From: Saprospirales bacterium
GTDB taxonomy: Bacteria; Bacteroidota; Bacteroidia; Chitinophagales; Saprospiraceae
NCBI GenBank assembly: GCA_016703765.1
Contig: JADJBL010000016.1
Location: forward strand, 1 to 64,000
Length of the DNA stretch: 64,000 nt
Reading direction: 5' to 3'
The translations under genes were made by a program, and so were the position numbers. Each line of letters begins with the position of its first letter. Position 1 is the stretch's first letter. Shown here piece by piece: positions 1-8,770 of the stretch. The notes below the pieces were generated by a model. That model did not search any database. It was not told where the DNA came from and saw nothing but the letters and a program-made list of their open reading frames with translations.

Positions 1-407
1 GCCGTGGCGATCGAATTGCGTATCATATTCAATATCGAAGGTGAAATACCGGTTGTTATCTCTTGCCACTGGCCCACTTACCTTAAATCCTGCCTCGCGT
101 AGTGTCTCCGCAACTGCATTCTTAAAATTGGAAAGCTTCTGGCGTTGTTGGTTGAGAGAACCTTCAACGCCATGGTAATGACGCGAAAATCAACGTCTTC
201 TGAAAAACGTTGGATCAATCCATGCGCCTTGGAAAGAGCCGTGCCGCCAGAAAACACGATATCAAAGCCAGGAAAATGCTTGCTGGCAAGGAAAGCCAAC
301 ACCTGCGTAACGTTCCAATCCTTCTCGACCATCGAAGGATCAATGGCCAATTCTATGGCCACTTGCTCGAGCTGTTCTTTACTAGGAGAAGCGTTCATAA
401 CTGACAT
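1..407 (-). pseudogene. AbiEii-type nucleotidyltransferase toxin, frameshifted and cut by the window edge
   Basis: The start of a type IV toxin of the AbiEii/AbiGii nucleotidyltransferase family. The fold signature is visible as FSGGTALSKAHGL followed by FSEDVDF, which in this family holds the GG/GS and DxD-like catalytic motifs. After DVDFRV the frame goes wrong and stops at position 78. The neighbouring frame, from about position 172 down to the window edge, continues plausibly (EGSLNQQRQKLSNF, then NRYFTFDIEYDTQFDRHG), so one base is missing or two are extra near 168-180. I place the start at the ATG at 407 rather than at a TTG at 425 because that ATG overlaps the end of the upstream antitoxin remnant, as is usual for abiEi-abiEii pairs. 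Whether the frameshift is biological or a read error cannot be told here, but the partner gene is also broken. Confidence 0.72.
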
Positions 408-709
408 AGGCTCCCTTATACCCAATTTTGCGACTTACACGCCCTTTGACCGCAATCATGCGGCCGGTTGGCACCTGAGTAGTTATGCCGGCATTATACT
501 CGTTCGCCAGTAAGGGATGATTGGATGGTCTTGGCATATATCCCATATCCTAGTTTCACGATCTTACCCTTGGCTACGAGCGCACGCAGCGCCCGGCCTA
601 CCTGGTCGTAGCCTCCCAAATCGCGGAAATCCTCGCGTAGTATAACGGTTGATTTCTTGCGAGTAATTCGGGTTGCAATCTTATTTTCTAACGATTTGTC
701 TCTGATCAT
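382..709 (-). pseudogene. AbiEi-type (DUF6088-like) antitoxin remnant with internal deletion
   Basis: The N-terminal winged-helix part (IATRITRKKSTVILREDF, then DQVGRALRALVAKGKIVKLG, then GIYAKTIQSSLTGE) matches the DUF6088/AbiEi antitoxin domain. Its frame stops at 494. Immediately afterwards another frame carries the family's usual C-terminus (EYNAGITTQVPTGRM, then VSRKIGYKGAYVSYERFS) and ends at a TAG at 382-384, overlapping the toxin start. The middle of the protein, probably some 25-35 residues by comparison with the family, is missing at the junction, so this is a deletion plus frameshift and not a homopolymer slip. I chose the ATG at 709 because AGGAAGG lies just upstream; the frame extends further to 814 without support. 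As written the antitoxin should be non-functional. Confidence 0.7.
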
Positions 710-825
710 GTTATTACCTTCCTGAACATTACAAAATACGACAATTTGCGTGATTTTGCCAATACCTGTTTTGCAAAGCCTAAAATTAGACCTGCTTTCA
801 GGACGAGTCACCATAACTCAAAACC

Positions 826-1833
826 TCATACCACATTCACCTCCACCCCCAACTCCACCCCAAACTGCTCTTTAACGCTGTCAGCCACCCGCCGCGCATG
901 CTCCCATATCTCCGCGCCCGTGGCGCCTCCGTAGTTGACCAGCACCAGGGCCTGCTGGGCGTGACAGCCGGTATTGCCTACACGCTTGCCTTTCCAGCCG
1001 CATTGCTCGATCAGCCAACCGGCGGGGATCTTGGCGCGGCCGCCGGGGAGGGGGTAATGCACCAGATTGGGGTGGGCCTGTAACAGCGCTTGCAGTTGCG
1101 CGGCTTCTACTTCGGGGTTTTTGAAAAAGCTGCCGGCATTGCCCAGCAGAGCCGGGTCGGGCAGTTTGGAGCGGCGGATATGGATCACGGCACGGCTCAC
1201 GTCGTGGATGGTAGGCGTCGCAATGCCCCATTCGGCGAGGATGTCGCGGATAGCGCCGTAGCCGGTGTTCAGCGCCGGGTTCTTTTGCAGTCGCAAATAT
1301 ACGCGGGTGATGGCGTATTTCCCTTTCAATTCTTGTTTAAAAACGCTGTCGCGGTAGCCGAAACGGCAGGCGGCGCGATCGAAGGTGTGTATGGCGCCGC
1401 TGGAAAGCTCCATCGCCTCCAGATGGTCGAATACCTGGGTGAGCTCTACGCCGTAGGCGCCGATGTTTTGGATGGGGGCGGCGCCTACGCTGCCGGGTAT
1501 AAGGGAGAGATTCTCCAGTCCGCCGAGGTCTTGCTCGAGGGTCCAGGTGACGAGCTCGTGCCAGTTTTCGCCAGCGCCGGCGGCTACGAGGGCGGAGTCG
1601 CCTGTCTCTTCCCTCAACTCCCTTCCTTTAATAGCCATCCGGATCACCGTGCCGGGCCAGTCGCGGGTGAGGAGCATATTGCTGCCGCCGCCCAGCAAGA
1701 GTAAGGGCGGGGTGCATTCGCGCAGGGCCTGGCGCAGTTCCTCCTCGCTATTCACTTCCTGAAAAAAAGCGGCGCGGGCGGGGAGGGCGAAGGTGTTGTA
1801 AGGGGTTAGGGGATGGTTTTCGAGCGCCTTCAT
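826..1833 (-). CDS. murB: UDP-N-acetylenolpyruvoylglucosamine reductase
   Basis: MurB reduces UDP-GlcNAc-enolpyruvate to UDP-MurNAc with NADPH and FAD in the cytoplasm, the second committed step of peptidoglycan precursor synthesis. The 335-residue length and the layout fit type I MurB, as in E. coli. The FAD-binding region shows LLLGGGSNMLL near residue 50 and LSLIPGSVGAAPIQNIGAYG near residue 110. The active-site serine is in GNAGSFFKNP near residue 230, and the C-terminal catalytic glutamate would lie in GVELGVEVNVV. The gene stands alone between the AbiE remnants and a repeat-rich gap, on the same strand as the genes upstream. No frame problem is seen. Confidence 0.97.
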   Translation of the reverse strand: MKALENHPLTPYNTFALPARAAFFQEVNSEEELRQALRECTPPLLLLGGGSNMLLTRDWPGTVIRMAIKGRELREETGDSALVAAGAGENWHELVTWTLEQDLGGLENLSLIPGSVGAAPIQNIGAYGVELTQVFDHLEAMELSSGAIHTFDRAACRFGYRDSVFKQELKGKYAITRVYLRLQKNPALNTGYGAIRDILAEWGIATPTIHDVSRAVIHIRRSKLPDPALLGNAGSFFKNPEVEAAQLQALLQAHPNLVHYPLPGGRAKIPAGWLIEQCGWKGKRVGNTGCHAQQALVLVNYGGATGAEIWEHARRVADSVKEQFGVELGVEVNVV

Positions 1834-1871
1834 ACAAGGGCGATTTTATTCCAGATAATTTTGAAAATTTT

Positions 1872-1939
1872 AACCGCTAAGACGCTAAGACCGCTAAGAC
1901 GACGTAAGGATTCTTAGCGGTCTTAGCGCCTTTGCGGTT
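1872..1939. repeat. Imperfect palindrome of the word CCGCTAAGA
   Basis: Left arm AACCGCTAAGACGCTAAG and following bases pair with a right arm ending GCGCCTTTGCGGTT; each arm is about 28 nt and the loop about 11 nt. The arms consist of short repeats of CGCTAAGA. A related stretch of the words CGCAAAG and GCGCTAA lies at 13643-13690. It sits between the membrane protein gene and murB, and would form a long hairpin in the murB leader. There is no T-run that would make it an ordinary terminator. Confidence 0.7.
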
Positions 1940-1969
1940 CATATTAATTGAACAAAGCTACGGACTAAA

Positions 1970-2503
1970 TCAGGGCCATGCCCCCACCCACTCCACTCCC
2001 CACAATCCCTTCCTGACAGGTATCTGCAAGGTGTCTCCCCGCTGGGGCTTGCCGGGCAGGGGGAGCCGGTTGTCGATGCGCAGCAATTTCCCTTCCCTCA
2101 TGAAAAACAGGTTGTAGCCCCGGGGTTTTACTTTTTCTCCCTTCATGACCCCAAACCGTTCAGAGATATAGGGCTTTTCTTCGAAAAACTGCACGCCCTC
2201 CCACTTCACGGGGTACGGGCTCAACAGGCGGTTGCTCAAACTGGCGAGGAGGGGCGAAAAACCGGCACTTAGCACGATGAAAAACAGGAAGACTTGAATT
2301 CGGTCCACCGCATCTTCGGCCTTGCGGCTCAGAGCTGCGCCCATTAGGACGCCGACGACCGCGCCGATCCCGGCTGCGACGAGCGACATAGTCCTGATCC
2401 CGAATGTGCGTTTGAAATAATAAAATTCCAGCGCGTAAAGCGCGATCAGGCCCAGGAACGCGAGGCCCACCAGAAAATACCCTATTTTTTGTTTCCAGCT
2501 CAT
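1970..2503 (-). CDS. Membrane protein of unknown function
   Basis: A 177-residue protein that I do not recognise. Three hydrophobic segments are visible at about residues 8-26, 38-58 and 70-90, followed by a soluble tail of about 85 residues with VQFFEEKPYISERFGVMKG and a tail ending VEWVGAWP. The tail probably faces one side of the inner membrane. Its start lies 2 bp after the stop of the ABC exporter gene, so the two are almost certainly co-transcribed, and it may be an accessory protein of that exporter; this is inference from position only. Confidence 0.75.
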   Translation of the reverse strand: MSWKQKIGYFLVGLAFLGLIALYALEFYYFKRTFGIRTMSLVAAGIGAVVGVLMGAALSRKAEDAVDRIQVFLFFIVLSAGFSPLLASLSNRLLSPYPVKWEGVQFFEEKPYISERFGVMKGEKVKPRGYNLFFMREGKLLRIDNRLPLPGKPQRGDTLQIPVRKGLWGVEWVGAWP

Positions 2504-2505
2504 AG

Positions 2506-4299
2506 TCAGGCGGTTTCGAATTGCAAGCGGGCCAGGCTGTTGTACAGGCCGGTTTCCATCATAGACAGCTCTTCGTGGGTGCCCTGCTCCACGATCCGGC
2601 CCTCGTCGAGCACGTAGATTCGATCCACGTCGCGGATGGTGGCCAGGCGGTGGGCGATAATGATGGAGGTCCGTCCTTCCAGCAATTTATTCAGCGCCTC
2701 CTGCACGAGCTTCTCCGACTCGGCGTCGAGGGAGGAGGTGGCCTCGTCGAGGATCAGGATACTCGGGTTTTTCAGGATGGCCCGGGCGATGGCCACGCGC
2801 TGTCTTTGTCCGCCCGACAATTTCACGCCGCGCTCCCCCACCAGCGTATCGAGCCCTTCGGGGAAGGAGCGGATAAAATCCCAGGCATTGGCCTGGCGGG
2901 CTGCTTCGATGATATCTTCCTCGGCGGCGTCGGGCCTGCCGTAGAGGATGTTTTCCCGGATGGTGCCCCCGAAGAGGATCACCTCCTGCGGCACGATGGC
3001 CACGTGCGAGCGAAATTCCGAAATGTCGTAATCGGCGATGGATTTTCCATCCACCAGTATTTTACCTTCTTCGAGGTTATAATATCCCAAAAGCAATTGC
3101 ACAATGGTCGATTTTCCAGCGCCGGAAGGGCCGACGAGGGCGACTTTCTCGCCCGCCCGCACTTCAAAATCGACGCCTTTCAATACTTCCATGTCCTCCC
3201 GGGTGGGATAGCTAAAACGAACGCCCTCATAGCGGATATTCCCCTGCATGGTGGAGCGGTCGGCAGGTTTGACGGGCTTGATCTCCACCTCCGATTCGGT
3301 GTCGAGGATCTCGCGCACCCGCTCGGTGGCGCCGATAGCGCCGAGTATTTCGGTGTAAAAATTCCCCAGTCCGGCGATGGCGCCGCCGATGATGGCGGTG
3401 TAGGACACGAAGGCCACGAGGTCGCCCGCGGTGATCTTGCCGGCCTGCAGGAGGTTGGCGCCTTCCCAGATGATGAAAAACAGCGCGCCGAACAGCACGA
3501 CGATGATGAACACGGCGAAGAGCGCCCGTCCGCGGGCAAAGCGTAGGGAGATCTTGACCATCTCCCCGATCGACCTGGAATATCGCACGGACTCAAACCA
3601 CTCGTTGGTAAAGGCTTTTACGGTCTGCACCGTGGCCATCGTCTCGCTGACGATGGTGTTGGAATTGGCCAGTTCCTCCTGCCGGGACTTCGACAATTTG
3701 CGGATCGTGCGGCCGAAAAACATGGCCGCCAGCACGACCACCGGGAAGGTGGCCAGCATGATCAGCGCCAGTTTCGGGGTGGTGATGGCCAGGAAGATCA
3801 CCCCGGAAACCAGGATGATGATCTGGCGGATGAACTCGGCCAGGGTATAGGAAAATGCGTTGTACAACCGCTCTACGTCGGAGGTCAGGCGGCTGACCAG
3901 CTCCCCTACCCTGCTTTTTTCGAAAAAAACGATGGGCAGGGAGACCAGCTTTTCGTACAGCGCCTTGCGCAGATCGGCGGTGCCTTTCTCGCTGACGTAG
4001 GCGAAGAGCATCACGCGGGTGTAGGAAAAAACACCCTGCACGATGAGGATGCCCAGGAGGATCAGGCCGATGTCCTGGAGGGAAAAATCCCAGTCGGAAT
4101 TGCCTTGGGCCACGTCCACCATCATTCCCGAGAGGTAGGGGAACACCATGAAGACCATGCTGGAGAGGAACAGGAGCACCAGTCCTACGGCCAGGCGCCA
4201 CCAATAGGGGCGCACGAATTGAAAAATGCCGAGCGCCTTCCGCAGCGTTTCTCGGTTCAGCTTCGGAAGGGGCGCGTCATCGGGTTTGCGACTTGACAT
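2506..4299 (-). CDS. ABC exporter, fused permease and ATPase (MsbA/ABCB type)
   Basis: A 597-residue half-transporter: an N-terminal six-helix exporter domain (about residues 30-330) and a C-terminal nucleotide-binding domain. All ATPase motifs are present: Walker A GPSGAGKST near residue 388, the Q-loop in IVPQEVILFGG, signature LSGGQRQRVAIARAIL near 490, Walker B ILILDEATSSLD near 513, and the H-loop in IIIAHRLAT near 550. It should work as a homodimer in the inner membrane. The substrate cannot be named; the family exports lipids, drugs or peptides. Many Bacteroidota carry close homologues of this single-gene type. It precedes the small membrane protein gene at 1970-2503 by 2 bp and is divergent from the DUF4105 gene. 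Confidence 0.95.
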   Translation of the reverse strand: MSSRKPDDAPLPKLNRETLRKALGIFQFVRPYWWRLAVGLVLLFLSSMVFMVFPYLSGMMVDVAQGNSDWDFSLQDIGLILLGILIVQGVFSYTRVMLFAYVSEKGTADLRKALYEKLVSLPIVFFEKSRVGELVSRLTSDVERLYNAFSYTLAEFIRQIIILVSGVIFLAITTPKLALIMLATFPVVVLAAMFFGRTIRKLSKSRQEELANSNTIVSETMATVQTVKAFTNEWFESVRYSRSIGEMVKISLRFARGRALFAVFIIVVLFGALFFIIWEGANLLQAGKITAGDLVAFVSYTAIIGGAIAGLGNFYTEILGAIGATERVREILDTESEVEIKPVKPADRSTMQGNIRYEGVRFSYPTREDMEVLKGVDFEVRAGEKVALVGPSGAGKSTIVQLLLGYYNLEEGKILVDGKSIADYDISEFRSHVAIVPQEVILFGGTIRENILYGRPDAAEEDIIEAARQANAWDFIRSFPEGLDTLVGERGVKLSGGQRQRVAIARAILKNPSILILDEATSSLDAESEKLVQEALNKLLEGRTSIIIAHRLATIRDVDRIYVLDEGRIVEQGTHEELSMMETGLYNSLARLQFETA

Positions 4300-4385
4300 T
4301 TAAAGGAGGTTTTTTAGGAAACAGCTCAAACCCCCTTTTGGTTATGAGCAAAAAAATTGGTTTTTTGGGGGACCAAATCCACCCC

Positions 4386-5558
4386 ATGCAATTCCGAATC
4401 CTCTGTTTAGCCTTATTCTTCCTTTTTTCGGGAATATCCGGCCGGAGCCAAACCCGCCTCAGCCTGCTGACCTGCGGTCCTGGGGATCAAATGTACGCGC
4501 TGTTCGGGCATACCGCCATCCGGGTACAGGACTCCCTTCGCGGAACGGACCATGTGTTCAACTTCGGGGTCTTCGACTTCGACACGCCCAATTTTACCTG
4601 GAAATTCATGCGGGGCACCCTGATGTACAAACTGGATATCCAGGAGTTTCAGGGTTTTTTACCGGAATACCAATACGAAGGACGATCCGTCATCGAACAG
4701 GAGCTGTTGCTGGACGAGGCCGACGAGGCAGCGATCATCGCCTTTCTGGCCGAAAACTACCAGAGCGACAAAAGGTATTACCGCTACGACTTTTTCTTCG
4801 ACAATTGCTCCACCCGGACCCGGGATGTTTTTGAAAAAGTATTAAAAGAGCGGCTGAAATACCGCTTTCCGGAAAGCGAATCGCTCCCTACCTTCCGGGA
4901 TATGATCGATCCCTTTATCGGGCACGACTCCTGGCTCGACTTCGGAATCGACATCCTGCTGGGTGCGCCGACGGACTGGACGGCGGACGAACGGGGCCAG
5001 ATGTTCCTGCCGGCTTTCCTTTCGTCCAACCTGGCGTACGGAGTGGTCGACGAAACGCGGCCGCTTTTGAGCCCTCCGGTCACCTTTCTGGAACCGGCAT
5101 TGGGAAACGGGACCGGGGCGATGGTAAAGCCTGCCTGGGTTTTTTGGTTATTGCTCCCCTTTTTCGCGCTGATGTGGGCATACCTTCCAAAAATCCGGCA
5201 GGTGCTGATCCTCGACGCCGTGTTCTGGATCTTTTACGGCCTGGTGGGCTGCCTGATCGCCTTTATGTGGTTTGGAACCAGCCACCTGGCCACCAATTCG
5301 AACTGGAACCTGCTGTGGCTCAATCCTTTGCAATTTGCCGTCGGGATTAGCCTCTTGCTCAGGCCTCGGGCAAAATGGTTGCCCCTGTTTGGGTGGTTCC
5401 AATTGCTTTCCCTTCTCGCCTACCTAATCGCCTGGCAGGCAACTTCGCTGGAAATGCATTTTGCCTCCATACCGTTGATTATTTTGCTGGTATTGCAGAG
5501 CTTGCGGCTCGTCGATTTCAAGATAAAAAGGCCTAAAAATCCTGACTTTCTCAAATAA
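4386..5558 (+). CDS. DUF4105 (Lnb N-terminal periplasmic-like) membrane protein
   Basis: The chosen ATG gives a typical signal peptide (MQFRILCLALFFLFSGISG, cleavage after GRSQ); the frame is open further upstream but that extension is hydrophilic and unlike a signal. Residues of about 25-230 form the DUF4105 domain, with LLTCGPGDQMYALFGHTAIR, DHVFNFGVFDF and the conserved DFFFDNCSTRTRD motif. The family is related to papain-like NlpC/P60-like folds, with the Cys of DNCSTR and the early His of FGHTAIR as the likely catalytic pair. Five or so membrane segments follow in the C-terminal 150 residues. Function in Bacteroidota is not established. It lies 28 bp before ppk1 and on the same strand. 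Confidence 0.85.
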   Translation: MQFRILCLALFFLFSGISGRSQTRLSLLTCGPGDQMYALFGHTAIRVQDSLRGTDHVFNFGVFDFDTPNFTWKFMRGTLMYKLDIQEFQGFLPEYQYEGRSVIEQELLLDEADEAAIIAFLAENYQSDKRYYRYDFFFDNCSTRTRDVFEKVLKERLKYRFPESESLPTFRDMIDPFIGHDSWLDFGIDILLGAPTDWTADERGQMFLPAFLSSNLAYGVVDETRPLLSPPVTFLEPALGNGTGAMVKPAWVFWLLLPFFALMWAYLPKIRQVLILDAVFWIFYGLVGCLIAFMWFGTSHLATNSNWNLLWLNPLQFAVGISLLLRPRAKWLPLFGWFQLLSLLAYLIAWQATSLEMHFASIPLIILLVLQSLRLVDFKIKRPKNPDFLK

Positions 5559-5586
5559 ATCTCTCAATCCTGTTTAATTTGTCGAA

Positions 5587-7626
5587 ATGCAAGAACGCTT
5601 TTTCGAACGGGACCTCAGCTGGCTTTCCTTCAACCACCGGGTGTTGCAGGAGGCGCGCGACAGCCGGGCTCCGCTGTACGAACGCCTGAAATTCCTGGCT
5701 ATCTACTCCTCCAACCTCGACGAGTTTTACCGCGTGCGGGTCGCCTCCCTGCGGAGTTTCAAGAAGCTGCGGCGAAAGACCCGCAAACAATACCATATCC
5801 GGCCCAGGAAGACGCTCGCGCAAGTCCGCAAGGTCGTGGACCGGCAGCAGTTGCTGTTTGGGAAAACTTTTCGCGAAGAGATCCTGCCGGACCTTTCCCG
5901 CAAAGGGATCAACATCGTCGACGAATCCCAATACGATGAAAAACAGCAGGCCTTTGCCCGCGAATTTTTCGACCGGCAATTGACGTCCCTTGTCCAGCCC
6001 ATCTACCTGGAAGCCGCGACCAGGGCCCCTTTTCTAAAAAACCGCGCCCTCTACTTCGTGGGCAAGACCGTCGACGATTCCAACCTGGCCGTGTTGCTGG
6101 AAATCCCCTCCGACTCGACGGGGCGATTTGTCACCCTGCCGAGCCAGGACGGAGGGCATTTTTACACCTTTCTGGACGATATCATCCGCTATAACCTGGA
6201 GCGCCATCTTCCCGGCGTCATCAAGGGGGAGGTGTTTTCGATCAAGCTCTCGCGCGATGCCGAGTTGTATATCGACGACGAGCTCAGCGGCAACCTCATC
6301 GAAAAGATCAAGCTCGGCCTGGAGGAAAGGGCTTCGGGCCTGCCTACCCGTTTTCTTTACGACTCCTCCATGCCCAACTCCCTGCTCAAGCGGTTGATGC
6401 TGGTTTTTCAACTAAAATCCGGCGATCTGATACCCGGAGCCCGGTACCATAATTTCAGCGATTTTTTCCAGTTTCCCGAGCCGCCCGGCATTCCGGGCCT
6501 GAGGGACGAGCCCTGGACTGCCCTTCCCCACCCCGTGTTGCAGGGCGCTCCCTCGATCTTCGACGTTGTCAAGAAAAAGGACCAGTTGCTGCATTACCCC
6601 TACCATTCCTTCGAATACGTGGAAGCCTGGATCCGGGAGGCAGCCGACAAGAACAATGTCGAATCGATCAAGATCTCTTTTTACCGCATCGCGGACCAAT
6701 CGGGCATTGCCAAGGCCCTGCTCTATGCGCTGGAAAAAGGCAAGCAGGTGGTGGTCTTCGTGGAAGCCAAAGCGCGTTTCGACGAAGAGGCCAATATTTA
6801 CTGGGGACAGCGCCTGCAGGAGGCCGGGGCGCGGATCATTTACAGCATCCCCAACTTGAAGGTCCACGCCAAGATCATGCTGATCGGCGCTAAGGCCAAG
6901 CGTGGGCCCTTGTATTACGCATACCTCAGCACAGGCAATTTCAACGAAAAGACAGCACGGGTGTACACCGACCAGGCCCTGATGACGGCCGATCCGCGCA
7001 TTACGGAAGAGGTGGCGCAGCTCTTCTCTTTTCTGGAAGGCGTCATCCCCGGACCCGAATTCCAGTCCATGCTGGTCGCTCCTTTTACCCTTCGCAGCAG
7101 GCTTACGGCGCTGGTGGACCGCGAGATTCACCATGCCCAAATGGGCCGGGAGGCGTATATGATCCTGAAAATGAACAGCCTGGAGGACCAGGACATGATC
7201 GAAAAGCTGTACGAGGCCTCCGCTGCCGGGGTGCGCATCTACCTGATCATCCGGGGGATCTGCTGCCTCATCCCGGGGGTGGAGGGCATGAGCGAGCGGA
7301 TCAGCGCCATCAGCATCGTGGATCGGTACCTGGAGCATAGCAGGATATTTTTATTTGGAAACAGCGGGCAGGAAGAGATCTACCTTTCCTCTGCCGACTG
7401 GATGACGCGAAACCTCGACCACCGCATCGAAACGGCTTTTCCGGTTTACGACACCGGCCTGTTCCGGCAATTGCGGCAACTGCTGGAGATCCAGCTGGCG
7501 GGCAATTTCAAAGCGCGGATCCTCGATGCGCGCCAGGAAAACCATTTCGTGCAACGCGAACCCCACCAGCCTCTGGTGCGGGCGCAACTGGCCTTTTACG
7601 AGTACTTGAAAACCTTTGGAAAATGA
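5587..7626 (+). CDS. ppk1: Polyphosphate kinase 1
   Basis: PPK1 reversibly makes long-chain polyphosphate from the gamma phosphate of ATP. The 679 residues match the usual length. The N domain starts FFERDLSWLSFNHRVLQEA and carries YSSNLDEFYRVR. The catalytic C1/C2 domains have the two conserved histidines: LKVHAKIMLIG near residue 427, which in the E. coli enzyme is the autophosphorylated His, and DRYLEHSRIFLFG near residue 584. The start of the next gene overlaps the stop (ATGA at 7623), so translation is probably coupled with the metal transporter. Located at the inner membrane or in polyphosphate granules. Confidence 0.97.
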   Translation: MQERFFERDLSWLSFNHRVLQEARDSRAPLYERLKFLAIYSSNLDEFYRVRVASLRSFKKLRRKTRKQYHIRPRKTLAQVRKVVDRQQLLFGKTFREEILPDLSRKGINIVDESQYDEKQQAFAREFFDRQLTSLVQPIYLEAATRAPFLKNRALYFVGKTVDDSNLAVLLEIPSDSTGRFVTLPSQDGGHFYTFLDDIIRYNLERHLPGVIKGEVFSIKLSRDAELYIDDELSGNLIEKIKLGLEERASGLPTRFLYDSSMPNSLLKRLMLVFQLKSGDLIPGARYHNFSDFFQFPEPPGIPGLRDEPWTALPHPVLQGAPSIFDVVKKKDQLLHYPYHSFEYVEAWIREAADKNNVESIKISFYRIADQSGIAKALLYALEKGKQVVVFVEAKARFDEEANIYWGQRLQEAGARIIYSIPNLKVHAKIMLIGAKAKRGPLYYAYLSTGNFNEKTARVYTDQALMTADPRITEEVAQLFSFLEGVIPGPEFQSMLVAPFTLRSRLTALVDREIHHAQMGREAYMILKMNSLEDQDMIEKLYEASAAGVRIYLIIRGICCLIPGVEGMSERISAISIVDRYLEHSRIFLFGNSGQEEIYLSSADWMTRNLDHRIETAFPVYDTGLFRQLRQLLEIQLAGNFKARILDARQENHFVQREPHQPLVRAQLAFYEYLKTFGK

Positions 7627-8357
7627 AGACCCTCGAACCCGAGCCCATTCACGCCGATGAATTTCCCTTCTTAAAGCGTTTTCGAAAATACCTGGGAGAA
7701 TTCGTCTATGGCGGCATCGACGGGAGCATCACCACCTTTGCGGTCGTTTCCGGGGCCGTCGGCGCGGGTTTGGACAGCTCGATCATCATCATCCTGGGTT
7801 TTGCCAATTTGCTGGCCGACGGGTTTTCCATGTCGGTCGGGGCCTATTTGTCCAAAAAATCGGAGCGCGACAATTTCCGGCGGCACCGCGACCAGGAGTA
7901 TTGGGAGGTCGACAATATACCCGACAAAGAGAAAGAGGAAATCCGGGTGATCTTCCGGGAAAAGGGCTTCGAAGTGGACTTGTTGGAGCAGGTGGTCGAG
8001 ACCATCACCGCCGACCGCGACCGCTGGGTAGGCGTCATGATGAAAGAAGAACTGGGGATGATCGAGGAGGCGAAATCGCCGCTGGCAATCGGGGGGGTGA
8101 CCTATGTGTCCTTTCTCGCAGTGGGGTTCATTCCACTGCTGGTTTACGTCTGGGATTATATGCTAGGTTTCCCCGGCGACCTGTTCCTTTGGTCCTCTAT
8201 CCTGACCTCCTTTGCTTTTTTGATCATCGGCCTCCTGAAAACCTACGTCACGGACACCAGTCGGATCAAAGGTATTTTGGAAACCCTCGTCCTCGGGGTC
8301 ATCGCTGCGTCGGTAGCATATTTTGTGGGGGATTTTCTGGAGAAATTGTTGTCGTAA
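7623..8357 (+). CDS. VIT1/CCC1 family Fe2+/Mn2+ transporter
   Basis: A 244-residue member of the vacuolar iron transporter family. The signature FVYGGIDGSITTFAVVSGAVGAGL covers the first membrane helix, and FANLLADGFSMSVGAYLS the second, with the conserved Asp, Gly and Met residues involved in metal passage. A hydrophilic region follows (about residues 75-140), rich in Glu as in the metal-binding domain of plant VIT1, then three more helices to the C-terminus. The family moves Fe2+ or Mn2+ by proton antiport out of the cytoplasm. Translational overlap with ppk1 suggests the two proteins are needed together, for instance to balance metal and polyphosphate; this link is inference. Confidence 0.92.
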   Translation: MKTLEPEPIHADEFPFLKRFRKYLGEFVYGGIDGSITTFAVVSGAVGAGLDSSIIIILGFANLLADGFSMSVGAYLSKKSERDNFRRHRDQEYWEVDNIPDKEKEEIRVIFREKGFEVDLLEQVVETITADRDRWVGVMMKEELGMIEEAKSPLAIGGVTYVSFLAVGFIPLLVYVWDYMLGFPGDLFLWSSILTSFAFLIIGLLKTYVTDTSRIKGILETLVLGVIAASVAYFVGDFLEKLLS

Positions 8358-8370
8358 TTCCGCCGCTTTC

Positions 8371-8533
8371 CGACCCACCCCCGGCCCCTCCCTCATTCAG
8401 GGAGGGGAGCTATCTATGCTGAAAATCAATTCATTAACACATTTAAGCAGTGGCTAAAATGTTTGAACCAGCATGGTGTTGAGCTCAAAAAGCTCCCCCT
8501 CCTTTTCAAAGGGAGGGGGTCGGGGGGTGGGTC
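8371..8533. repeat. Two inverted copies of a GC-rich palindromic element
   Basis: One copy lies at 8371-8410 (CGACCCACCCCCGG, then CCCTCC, loop, GGAGGGG) and an inverted copy at 8491-8533 (CTCCCCCTCC, loop, GGGAGGGGG, then GGGGGGTGGGTC). Each copy contains its own small hairpin, and the two copies together would form a larger one enclosing about 80 nt. No coding potential is visible. It follows the VIT1/CCC1 gene and may act as its transcript end or be a dispersed repeat. Confidence 0.6.
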
Positions 8534-8613
8534 CGCGATGCCGGACTGCTCCGGATGTTTGTCTCGTGTGGAAAATCGCAGATTATCCGCTCCTTGCTTG
8601 GATTACTATGAAG

Positions 8614-8770
8614 AAAACTACACTTCCTTGGGCTTCCTGTTCTGCGAAGCCTTTTCCAGCTGTAGTTTTAAAAATGGTTTTTTGGGTGAGTGAACACACA
8701 AGCAATGACGGGCTTCGGCCCGATTCCACGAATTCACCCTGCCCCGGCTGGTTTCCAGTCGGGGTTTTTT
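8614..8770 (+). ncRNA. Candidate structured small RNA
   Basis: Within a 512-nt gap without a protein gene, three nested stem-loops follow one another. Stem 1 pairs AAAACTACA (8614-8622) with TGTAGTTTT (8661-8669) and encloses GGCTTC/GAAGCC (8631-8636 with 8646-8651). Stem 2 pairs GGGTGA (8684-8689) with TCACCC (8734-8739) and encloses CGGGC-TTCG-GCCCG (8709-8722), a UUCG tetraloop. Stem 3 is an intrinsic terminator. This is what a small RNA or a terminating leader of the gene at 8870 would look like. I do not recognise tmRNA, RNase P, SRP or 6S signatures. Start and strand are inferred from the terminator. Confidence 0.5.
8742..8770 (+). terminator. Intrinsic terminator
   Basis: CCCCGGCTGG (8742-8751) pairs over ten positions, with one G-U, with CCAGTCGGGG (8755-8764), and TTTTTT follows directly. 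It ends the candidate RNA at 8614 and lies about 100 bp before the next start codon. Confidence 0.8.

Noticed and set aside
1872..1939. Repeated CGCTAAGA words considered as a CRISPR array
   Set aside because: Units are too short and have no spacers; the layout is a palindrome and no cas genes are near.
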